Assembly: GCA_016213845.1 (NCBI GenBank)
Contig: JACQZN010000132.1
Span: forward strand, 1 to 64,000
Length of the DNA: 64,000 nucleotides
Origin: Candidatus Wallbacteria bacterium
Lineage (GTDB): Bacteria > Muiribacteriota > UBA6191 > JACPRK01
Reading direction: 5' to 3'
A program made the translations under genes and the position numbers. The notes beneath the pieces were generated by a model. It ran no database searches. It saw only the letters and a program-made list of their open reading frames with translations, and had not been told where the DNA came from. Below, piece by piece: positions 57,993 to 64,000 of this stretch (within the stretch, counting starts at the first letter, position 1; each line of letters begins with the position of its first letter).

Positions 57993-59495
57993 TCAGTTGG
58001 CCTCTCGAGGTGCTGCGGCCGCTGGGGACGCGTTGCCCTGGAAGCAGACGAGGCGGTGGTCGCCAATCCGGAGCGATTCCCGCACGGCCTCGTCGCAGGC
58101 CTCCATCAGCGCCTCGGGCTCCGAGACGTTTTCGGGGCAGCTGGCGACCCCCATGGCGGCCACGAAGCGCAGCTCCGGGTTCTCGAGCGAGACGCCGAGC
58201 GCGTCGACCTTGTCTTTGACCCGGCCGGCAAAGAAAAGAGCGCCCAGCGTATCGGTCTCGGGGAGGAAGACGTAGAAGGAGTCCTTGCGCCGCGTGGCCC
58301 CGTCCTGGCTGCGCATGGTCTCTCTCAAGATGGCGCCCACCGAGGCGAGGGCGCCGTTCATCTCCTCGGCGGCGATGCCGGAACGGCCGAAGGCGCACTT
58401 GAGCTTGACCAGCGACAGCCGGGTGGGTCTGCGGCGGTAGCGCCTGAGCTCGAGCCCGAGCTGGCCCTTCCAGTACTCGTAGTCGTGGAGGCCGCTGACG
58501 GCCTCGCGGAACGCCTCGTCGGGACCGAGCGTCTTCCTGTTGACCTGCGCCAGCAGCGACATCGCCTCCTGGAGGAAGGCCAGCTCCCGGGGGCCGAAGC
58601 CCGCGGGCGAATCGATGTTGCAGAAGTTGCCGATGCCCGCCACCTGGCCCTCGAGCGACATCGGAACGCAGGCCAGCGAGCGGATCTTCCTGCCCTGGGC
58701 CTGCGTGGCTGGGGTCTGCTTGAAGCGCGGGTCGCGCTCGCCCTTGTTGACGACGACAGGGGCGGCAGCGTCGAGGGCCTCGCCACAGATGCCCTCGCGG
58801 GCGGCGAAGGAAACCGGCCTGGGTCCTGCCAGCGCGAGTTCATGACTCAAACTATCCGAGAGACCCGCCGAGGCGATGAGACGGAGGTGCTGCCGGGAGG
58901 AGTCGAGGAGGCATAGGGAGGACCACTCGAGCTTCAGGTGGGCGTTGCAGGCCGCCAGCAGGCGGCCGGCTGCCTCGGGGAAATCGTAGGCGGTCTGGAG
59001 AGCGCTTGCCTGGGCCAGCAGCAGGCGTAATCCGAGGACGTCGGGGTCCGGCGCCTCGGCGCCGCCGGCTCCGGGCGCGGTGGCGGTCCCAGCCGGGTCA
59101 GCCGGGTGGGTGGCTGCCTGTGATCGGCCAGGCGCGCTTCCCGGGGAAGCCGAGCGTGCGAGGCCCTCGTTGTCCCTCATCAGCACGTACCGGTTGACGG
59201 CGTCGTAGACAGCGGACAGCTCGTCGCCGGCGCGGTCTTTGAGGACCTGGTTCCATTCGCCGGCCGCCAGGCGGTCCAGCTTCTCCTTGAGCTCCAGGAG
59301 CGGGCCGAGGATGGAGCGGGCCGCCATCGACGCTGCCACGAACCCGACGGCGCAGGCGCCTGCTGCCCAGAGCCACGCCTCGGGGCGCCGGCCGGGCTCG
59401 ACCAGCGGCACGAGGAGCAGGGCGCCGGTTGCGGAGGCGACGAGGAAGAGGGCGATCAGGCGGGTGCGGATGGAGAGTGCGCGGAGCGGCGACAT
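57993..59495 (-). CDS. membrane protein with HAMP, GAF and a degenerate GGDEF domain
   Basis: 500 residues. Two N-terminal membrane helices (about 12-32 and 40-60), a HAMP-like segment (about 62-112), an Ala/Pro linker, a GAF domain (about 160-320: 'LEWSSLCLLDSSRQHLRLIA', 'ACVPMSLEGQVAGIGNF'), then a fold resembling GGDEF (about 335-485). At the position of GGDEF it has 'RKDSF' ('ATRRKDSFYVFLPET'), so it cannot be a diguanylate cyclase and is more likely a signal-receiving or regulatory partner. The next gene upstream on the same strand encodes an intact GGDEF protein. Confidence 0.8.
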   Translation of the reverse strand: MSPLRALSIRTRLIALFLVASATGALLLVPLVEPGRRPEAWLWAAGACAVGFVAASMAARSILGPLLELKEKLDRLAAGEWNQVLKDRAGDELSAVYDAVNRYVLMRDNEGLARSASPGSAPGRSQAATHPADPAGTATAPGAGGAEAPDPDVLGLRLLLAQASALQTAYDFPEAAGRLLAACNAHLKLEWSSLCLLDSSRQHLRLIASAGLSDSLSHELALAGPRPVSFAAREGICGEALDAAAPVVVNKGERDPRFKQTPATQAQGRKIRSLACVPMSLEGQVAGIGNFCNIDSPAGFGPRELAFLQEAMSLLAQVNRKTLGPDEAFREAVSGLHDYEYWKGQLGLELRRYRRRPTRLSLVKLKCAFGRSGIAAEEMNGALASVGAILRETMRSQDGATRRKDSFYVFLPETDTLGALFFAGRVKDKVDALGVSLENPELRFVAAMGVASCPENVSEPEALMEACDEAVRESLRIGDHRLVCFQGNASPAAAAPREAN

Positions 59496-59536
59496 GGATG
59501 GGGGCGGGCGGAACGGGGCTTCCCGGGCGGGAAGGT

Positions 59537-61603
59537 TCAGGAGCCGGCTGCTGCCTTCTCCTTCTCGGCGGCCAGCACCTGGTCGTAGGTGCAGACGCGG
59601 TTTCTGCCCGTGTGCTTGGCATGGTAAAGCGCCTGGTCGGCCCGGTCGATGAGATCGGCCTGGTTGTCCGAGTGGTGCGGGAAGTCGGCCAGGCCGATGC
59701 TGACGGCGACCTGGACCTTGACGCCGTTCAGGTCCAGGACGGAGCCCTCGACGGCCTTGCGGATGCGCTCGGCGGGGACCAACGCGGCCTCGACGGACTG
59801 CTCGGGGCAGACGACTGCGAACTCTTCGCCGCCCAGGCGCGCGACGATGTCGACCTTTCGCATGCAGGACTTCAGAGTGCGGGCGACATGGATGAGAACC
59901 TGGTCGCCCTGGGGGTGGCCGTAGGTGTCGTTGAAGCGCTTGAAGTGATCGATGTCGAGGATGATGACGGTGCAGGAACCCTTGTAACGCCTGGCGCGGC
60001 GCAGCTCCTCCGAGAGGCGCTGGTAGAAGAACCGGCGGATGTAGATCTTCGTCAGCTCGTCGGTGATGGCCAGGGTGTACAGGCGGGCGTTTTCGATGGC
60101 GACCGCGGCCTGGTTGGCCAGGCCCATGAAGAGCTCCTGGTCGCGTTCGTCGAGCGTGTAAGGCGTGGCCTTGCTGACGTTGAGGACTCCAAGGCGCTTG
60201 TCCTTGGCGATGAGAGGGACGGAGAGCATCGTGCCGGCGGCGATCTTGCCTTCCTTGAGCTTCGAAAAGTTGGGGCTCTTCAAGGTGTCGGCGATCAGCA
60301 TCGGGCGGCCCGATTGCAGGACGTGCCCGCTGACGGCCTCCCCCAGCTTCACCTTGGTGGAGGCGACAACGTCGGAGCTGACGCCTCGGGCCACCTCGAT
60401 CTTGAGCTCGCCCGTGTCGTCGTCGAGCAGCATGATCGAGCCGCGTTCGGCCATCACGATTTTCATGGCTCGGTCGAGGATGACGTCGAGCAGGTCGTTG
60501 AAGTTGAGCGTGAGGCTGATGTCCTTGGCCACGCCGTAAAGGGTCTGGACCTCGTCGTACTTCTCCTTGAGGTCCGCCTGCATGCGCTTGAGGTTGGCGC
60601 GCATCTTCTCGAAGGCGTCCGCCAGCTCGCCGACTTCGTCCTGGCCCACGAAGGGGACCGGGCGGGAGAGGTCACCCTGGGCAATGTGGTTGGCCGCGTT
60701 GACCAGGCGGCCGATCGGGCGGGTGATGAACGTGCGGCCGAAGAAGACGCCGAAGAGCAGCGCGACCAGCCCGGTGAGCAGGCCGACCTGCATCACCTTC
60801 TCCTGTAGCCTCACGAGTGTGACGATGGCGCCAGGCTTGGCGATGTTGACGATGCGCCAGGGGGGCGTCTCGTAGCTGTAGCCGGGCAGGTCCTTGAGGG
60901 ACATCTCGAACCGGTTGACGACCTGAGGGTCGTCCGACCAGGTGGTGAAGAGGTTGCCCTCGATGAAAGGGGCGTCCTGCGTGGCAGCGATGACGTGATA
61001 GTCCTGGTCGAGAACGTAGATGTGGAGGTTGGCGTAAGCCTGGGTGAGCAGGCCGAGGATTTCGTTGAGAGTGTTGGCTAGGAGCTGCAGGTTCAAGACA
61101 GCCACGACGGCGCCTCGGATCAGGCCGCGTTCGTCGACCAGGAGGCTCTTGAACTGCGCGTCATCGGCCTTGGCGATCGGAGTGCCGCCGTAGCGGTCGA
61201 GCGCCGCGCTGGTGAAGAGCCGGTTGGCGTCTTTGAGCGGGAGCTGGCGTCCGGCCTGTGCGACCAGCGACTTGTCGAGGCCGAAGAGGCTCACGCCCTC
61301 GAAGATCGGGTTGCTCTGGACGAAGTGGGCCAGGATAGGTTCGATACGATCGCGGTCGATGGTCGCCACGTCGCGCGAGAAAGTCATCGTGTCGAAGACG
61401 CCGCGCGCGTTCCGCATCGTGGAGTAGATCTGGAAAGCGATGAGGCGCGAGAAGCCGTAGTTCATCCCGCGCACCTGCGAAGTGACCTGCTGCTCCTGGA
61501 GCGTGATCGCCAGGTACCCCAGGATCGACAGGGGCAGGAACGTGATAAGCACCAGCAGGAGGCTGAGCTTCGCCCAGATTCGATTGAAGGGATAAATCTT
61601 CAC
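59537..61603 (-). CDS. membrane diguanylate cyclase with periplasmic sensor, HAMP, GAF and GGDEF
   Basis: 688 residues from GTG at 61603 (tentative; no ribosome site visible). First membrane helix about 12-32, a Cache-like extracytoplasmic region (about 35-285), second helix about 290-312, HAMP (about 313-365: 'FITRPIGRLVNAANHIAQGD'), GAF (about 385-515) and GGDEF (about 525-680) with intact 'ARLGGEEFAVVCPEQ' and 'LDIDHFKRFNDTYGHPQGD'. It should make cyclic di-GMP from GTP in response to an outside signal and a GAF ligand. The RxxD inhibitory site five residues before GGEEF is not evident. Confidence 0.92.
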   Translation of the reverse strand: MKIYPFNRIWAKLSLLLVLITFLPLSILGYLAITLQEQQVTSQVRGMNYGFSRLIAFQIYSTMRNARGVFDTMTFSRDVATIDRDRIEPILAHFVQSNPIFEGVSLFGLDKSLVAQAGRQLPLKDANRLFTSAALDRYGGTPIAKADDAQFKSLLVDERGLIRGAVVAVLNLQLLANTLNEILGLLTQAYANLHIYVLDQDYHVIAATQDAPFIEGNLFTTWSDDPQVVNRFEMSLKDLPGYSYETPPWRIVNIAKPGAIVTLVRLQEKVMQVGLLTGLVALLFGVFFGRTFITRPIGRLVNAANHIAQGDLSRPVPFVGQDEVGELADAFEKMRANLKRMQADLKEKYDEVQTLYGVAKDISLTLNFNDLLDVILDRAMKIVMAERGSIMLLDDDTGELKIEVARGVSSDVVASTKVKLGEAVSGHVLQSGRPMLIADTLKSPNFSKLKEGKIAAGTMLSVPLIAKDKRLGVLNVSKATPYTLDERDQELFMGLANQAAVAIENARLYTLAITDELTKIYIRRFFYQRLSEELRRARRYKGSCTVIILDIDHFKRFNDTYGHPQGDQVLIHVARTLKSCMRKVDIVARLGGEEFAVVCPEQSVEAALVPAERIRKAVEGSVLDLNGVKVQVAVSIGLADFPHHSDNQADLIDRADQALYHAKHTGRNRVCTYDQVLAAEKEKAAAGS

Positions 61604-61741
61604 GGTCCGTCGGGGGAGGGGGCCGCGGGCGCCCGGCTGCCGGCCCCGTCCATGGCCAGAGACTACTGCGCGCAGCGCCGGGTGCCGCACTCAGGGTGCA
61701 GCATAGACGATCTCCCCCTCGTTTCGGTCACCCACGCCCCT

Positions 61742-61769
61742 CACTCCTCGAGCCTCAAGCCTCACTCCT
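61742..61769. repeat. heptanucleotide repeat array, CAAGCCT/CACTCCT family, inside a gene end
   Basis: CACTCCT, CGAGCCT, CAAGCCT, CACTCCT. The units cover the stop codon and the last codons of the glycerophosphodiesterase gene (minus strand), so the repeat supplies its final four residues (R-S-E-A). The rest of 61604-61741 shows no gene. Confidence 0.85.
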
Positions 61770-62468
61770 CACCAGTGGCACCAGCAAGTCCGGCCTGTCG
61801 GTGTAGAGGGAGTCGACGCCGGCCTCGACGAGGCGCTGCATCGTGCGAACATCGTTGGTGATACCGGTGCCGACGCGCAGGCCGGCGGCATGCGCCCGCT
61901 CGATGACGCCGCGCGTCACGAACAGGTCCGGGACGTCGAGCATCGAAGCTCCGGCCGAGCGCGCTCGGAAAACTTGACCCAGCGGGAACACGACGATCAG
62001 CTCTCGCGCGATCTCAGGCGCCAGCCGAGCGGCCTCCCGGATCAGCCCCGGGGAGAACGAGAGCAGCGAGCATGAGGATTCCATTCCCATTCGCCGGATG
62101 ACCTCGATCGCCGGCCCGAGCGCCGCGGGCGACTCCTTCTTGAGCTCGATGGCGGCCCGGCACCGACCTTTCAGGAGCTCCAGGGACTCCTCGAGCGTCG
62201 GAATGCGCTCCCCAGGGAAGCGGCCGGCGTGCTCGGCAGAGGCCTCCAGCGCGCGCAGCTCGGCCAGGGTCAGGTCCTTCACCCAGCCGCGCCCGTTCGT
62301 CGTGCGGCCGACCTGAGGATCGTGGATGACCACCACGTGTCCATCCCTCGACAGGTGGACGTCCATTTCGACGCCGTCGACGTCCAGCTCCAGAGCCAGC
62401 CGGAATCCCGCGAGTGTGTTCTCGGGCGCCAGTGCGCGCGCGCCGCGGTGGCCGTAGGCAAGTCTCAT
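61755..62468 (-). CDS. ugpQ: glycerophosphodiester phosphodiesterase
   Basis: 237 residues. The GDPD TIM-barrel is clear: 'GHRGARALAPENTLAGFRLA' (catalytic His, Arg, Glu), 'DGVEMDVHLSRDGHVVVIHD' (metal Glu/Asp and second His), 'AAIELKKES', 'CSLLSFSPGLIREAARLAP', 'GVDSLYTDRPDLLVPL'. It hydrolyses deacylated phospholipids to glycerol 3-phosphate and an alcohol. No signal peptide, so cytoplasmic. Both ends of the gene abut heptad repeats: one array 4 bp before the ATG and another inside its last codons. The symbol is by family only. Confidence 0.92.
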   Translation of the reverse strand: MRLAYGHRGARALAPENTLAGFRLALELDVDGVEMDVHLSRDGHVVVIHDPQVGRTTNGRGWVKDLTLAELRALEASAEHAGRFPGERIPTLEESLELLKGRCRAAIELKKESPAALGPAIEVIRRMGMESSCSLLSFSPGLIREAARLAPEIARELIVVFPLGQVFRARSAGASMLDVPDLFVTRGVIERAHAAGLRVGTGITNDVRTMQRLVEAGVDSLYTDRPDLLVPLVRSEA

Positions 62469-62472
62469 GGGG

Positions 62473-62535
62473 AGTAGTCAGTAGTCAGTAGTCAGTAGTC
62501 AGTAGCCAGTAGCCAGTAGTCAGTAGACAGTAGGG
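62473..62535. repeat. heptanucleotide repeat array, AGTAGTC family (nine units)
   Basis: AGTAGTC x4, AGTAGCC x2, AGTAGTC, AGTAGAC, AGTAGGG. It lies just upstream of the glycerophosphodiesterase ATG, where a promoter and ribosome site would be expected, and ends in a G-run like the arrays at 6698 and 26135. Confidence 0.9.
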
Positions 62536-62561
62536 GGGCACGACCCGGGTCTCGGCCAGCT

Positions 62562-62629
62562 CACTCCTGAAGCCTGACTCCTGAGGCCTGACCTCAAGCC
62601 TCACTCCTCAAGCCTCAAGCCTCAAGCCT
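62562..62629. repeat. heptanucleotide repeat array, CAAGCCT/GAAGCCT family
   Basis: Units CACTCCT, GAAGCCT, GACTCCT, GAGGCCT, then CAAGCCT, CACTCCT, CAAGCCT x3. It ends 4 nt before the stop codon of the small ORF at 62634. Together with 62473-62535 it fills the 165-bp spacer. Confidence 0.88.
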
Positions 62630-62633
62630 CTCT

Positions 62634-62786
62634 TCACCAATCCGAGGGGGTGGTCGTGAGGCGCCAGAAGGGGATGAACTCGGGCCAGATGGAGTTGAGT
62701 TGCTCGTCGAGGACGCGCGCCTTGGAGAAATGGATCTGGATCATGCGGTAGTTCTTGTCGCCATAGGTACGCTTGGGAAAGCCCAT
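62634..62786 (-). CDS. 50-residue hypothetical protein downstream of the AsmA-like gene
   Basis: 50 residues, starting 3 nt after the stop of the AsmA-like gene. It begins M-G-F-P-K-R-T-Y-G-D and contains 'QIHFSKARVLDEQLNSIWPE' and 'FIPFWRLTTTPSDW'. Nearly every third codon position is C or G, as in the neighbouring genes, and the aromatic-rich composition is unlike random frames, so I believe it is translated by coupling. It has no signal or membrane segment. The function is unknown; it could also be the displaced C-terminus of the AsmA-like protein. Confidence 0.6.
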   Translation of the reverse strand: MGFPKRTYGDKNYRMIQIHFSKARVLDEQLNSIWPEFIPFWRLTTTPSDW

Positions 62787-62789
62787 CTT

Positions 62790-64000
62790 CTAGGCCAGCG
62801 CCTGCTTGGCCAGCTCGATGTGCTTGTCCACGATCTGCTGCGGTTGCTGCCAGAATCGTGCCTTGTCCTCAGGAGGCATGACGTTCTTGAACAGGTAGGT
62901 GTCGGGGTAGTCGCGCGCCTTCAGCCAGACGATGACTTTCACGGTCTGGTCGAGGATCAGCCGCTCGATCTGTTTCTCGCCCAGCAGCGCCTTGATGCCG
63001 TTCACGCCGCCCATCTTGCTCAGCACCAGCGGGCCCACGCTCTTCGGGTCGGCCCTGTACACGTTGGGCACGTTCAGCACGCGCTTCATGCTCCCCGACA
63101 GCGGCAGGTGGAATCGCTTCACGCCGAACTGGATCTCGGTGGCATCGACGATGATGTCGTCGCGGGTGAGCTTCATCCTCATCAGGGGGACGCCCGCGCC
63201 CAGTCCCCGGAGCTGCGGGGCGTCGACATGGATTCCGGCCAGCTCGATCCAGGCGAACCCATCCATGTAGGGAAAGCGTCCGGCCGCCTGCACCCCGAGC
63301 GAGGCCGTGCCGGTGACGATCACGCTCTTCTCCTTCGGTACGAAGGCGTCGACCCACGGCGCCAGTTTCCAGTGGTCCAGAACCAGCGCGCCCTCGGATT
63401 TTCGCTCGGCCCAGGGGTCGGTCATCGAGAGCTCCATCCGGATCGGGCTTCCGTTGACCAGGACGGCCGCGCCCAGTAACCGAGCCGACGTCGTTTCGAT
63501 GTGGAAGCCCCCTTGGCTGGCGACCAGGATCGGCACACCCTTCACCTGCGTCCTGAGCTTCAGCCCCGAGAGGTCCGCGTCGATCGTCGGCTTCTGGCCA
63601 TCCAGGAGCACGGCGCGCACGGCCGCGCGGCTTCCCGAAAGGTCGATCGGGATCTCCATCCCGCGCGTGGTGACGACGGCCTTGGCGGCCGCCAGCTCCA
63701 CGGTCTGCTCGAGCAGCTTCCGGCCCTTCTCGGCGGCCAGGTTCAGCACGAGCCGCAGGTCGGCCTCCGGGCGGAAGCGGTCGATCTTATCGCGGAGCTC
63801 GGCCGGCAGGATTGCGAGAAGCTCGCCCGTTCGCGCCACGCGCGTCCCCAGGCTGGCCCAGGCGCGGCCGAAGGGCACCACCGGCGCAACCTCGCCGACC
63901 ACTCGGGTCTCGCCGCCCGGAAAGCGGGCCTGGCCGCCCAGCACCAGTTTCGCGAGGTCGCCCGTGGCCGTCAGCCGCACGTCCACGGAGGACTTGGAGA
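62790..64000 (-). CDS. AsmA/DUF3971-like large envelope protein, partial (runs off the right edge)
   Basis: At least 403 residues of the C-terminal part; the start lies beyond 64000. The sequence is a long run of amphipathic beta-strands with repeated 'D-A-D-L-S-G-L' type turns ('KPTIDADLSGLKLRTQVKG', 'GTASLGVQAAGRFPYMDGFA', 'DIIVDATEIQFGVKRFHLPL'), typical of AsmA-like or YhdP-like proteins that bridge inner and outer membranes. The last 100 residues are helical and charged. The family assignment is by general pattern, not a diagnostic motif. Confidence 0.6.
   Translation of the reverse strand, partial: SKSSVDVRLTATGDLAKLVLGGQARFPGGETRVVGEVAPVVPFGRAWASLGTRVARTGELLAILPAELRDKIDRFRPEADLRLVLNLAAEKGRKLLEQTVELAAAKAVVTTRGMEIPIDLSGSRAAVRAVLLDGQKPTIDADLSGLKLRTQVKGVPILVASQGGFHIETTSARLLGAAVLVNGSPIRMELSMTDPWAERKSEGALVLDHWKLAPWVDAFVPKEKSVIVTGTASLGVQAAGRFPYMDGFAWIELAGIHVDAPQLRGLGAGVPLMRMKLTRDDIIVDATEIQFGVKRFHLPLSGSMKRVLNVPNVYRADPKSVGPLVLSKMGGVNGIKALLGEKQIERLILDQTVKVIVWLKARDYPDTYLFKNVMPPEDKARFWQQPQQIVDKHIELAKQALA

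Noticed and set aside
62473..62629. Tandem repeats as a possible CRISPR array
   Set aside because: The unit is 7 nt with no spacers, and no cas genes are present.

Overview
This window is one contiguous stretch of a high-GC (roughly two-thirds G+C by eye) bacterial chromosome, densely packed with genes. An outer-membrane-type beta barrel, lysozyme-like murein enzymes, prepilin-like proteins and several Tat- or Sec-exported products indicate a cell with two membranes. The two Hanks-type kinases, many TPR/HEAT proteins, a double-length UvrA and the ATP-grasp/alpha-E/transglutaminase operon suggest an Acidobacteriota- or Myxococcota-like organism. That placement is inference: no rRNA or other phylogenetic marker beyond alaS and pheS is present. 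I see no tRNA, rRNA, CRISPR array, transposase, phage or plasmid gene. The longest stretch without a gene is about 240 bases (21908-22147).

Layout. 1-6.7 kb: an effector-domain protein, a Tat-exported flavoprotein, alaS and a HAD 5'-nucleotidase. 6.9-8.2 kb: a soluble Ser/Thr kinase with TPRs, flanked by heptanucleotide repeats. 8.3-12.4 kb: a leftward cluster of three prepilin-like proteins, a beta-propeller and an outer-membrane barrel. 12.5-18.9 kb: a CAP protein, birA-nadC, then pheS (without pheT), a TPR protein, an E1-like ThiF-rhodanese protein and a membrane protein with a RING-like zinc domain. 19.1-22.3 kb: a PqqD-like chaperone, a giant glycosyltransferase-HprK fusion and a 57-residue Tat-leader-like peptide. 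This is my best candidate for an undescribed peptide-modification system. 22.5-28.2 kb: a response regulator with its own H-box, an FKBP isomerase, an APC permease and a GT2 protein fused to an apparently dead NodB-like domain. 28.2-32.5 kb: a tightly overlapping operon for circularly permuted ATP-grasp, alpha-E and a GAT-II/transglutaminase fusion that has lost its catalytic Cys.

32.6-38.4 kb: two paralogous HEAT-repeat proteins with a small secreted protein and a membrane kinase. 38.6-47.1 kb: a nucleotidyltransferase-fold protein, a tandem-duplicated UvrA (1878 residues) and an ADP-forming acyl-CoA synthetase. 47.2-55.4 kb: a LysM/transglycosylase, two more HEAT paralogues, pdxJ and pgeF. 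55.6-64 kb: a TPR protein, TatD, a degenerate and an intact GGDEF protein, a glycerophosphodiesterase, an unlisted 50-residue ORF and a truncated AsmA-like protein running off the right edge.

Two themes run through the non-coding DNA. Three families of direct heptanucleotide repeats sit exactly at gene ends and starts. Two long perfect palindromes share a REP-like core (GGGACACACGAC). Several rightward genes have a TAnnnT box only 6-7 nt before the start codon, which suggests leaderless transcripts.
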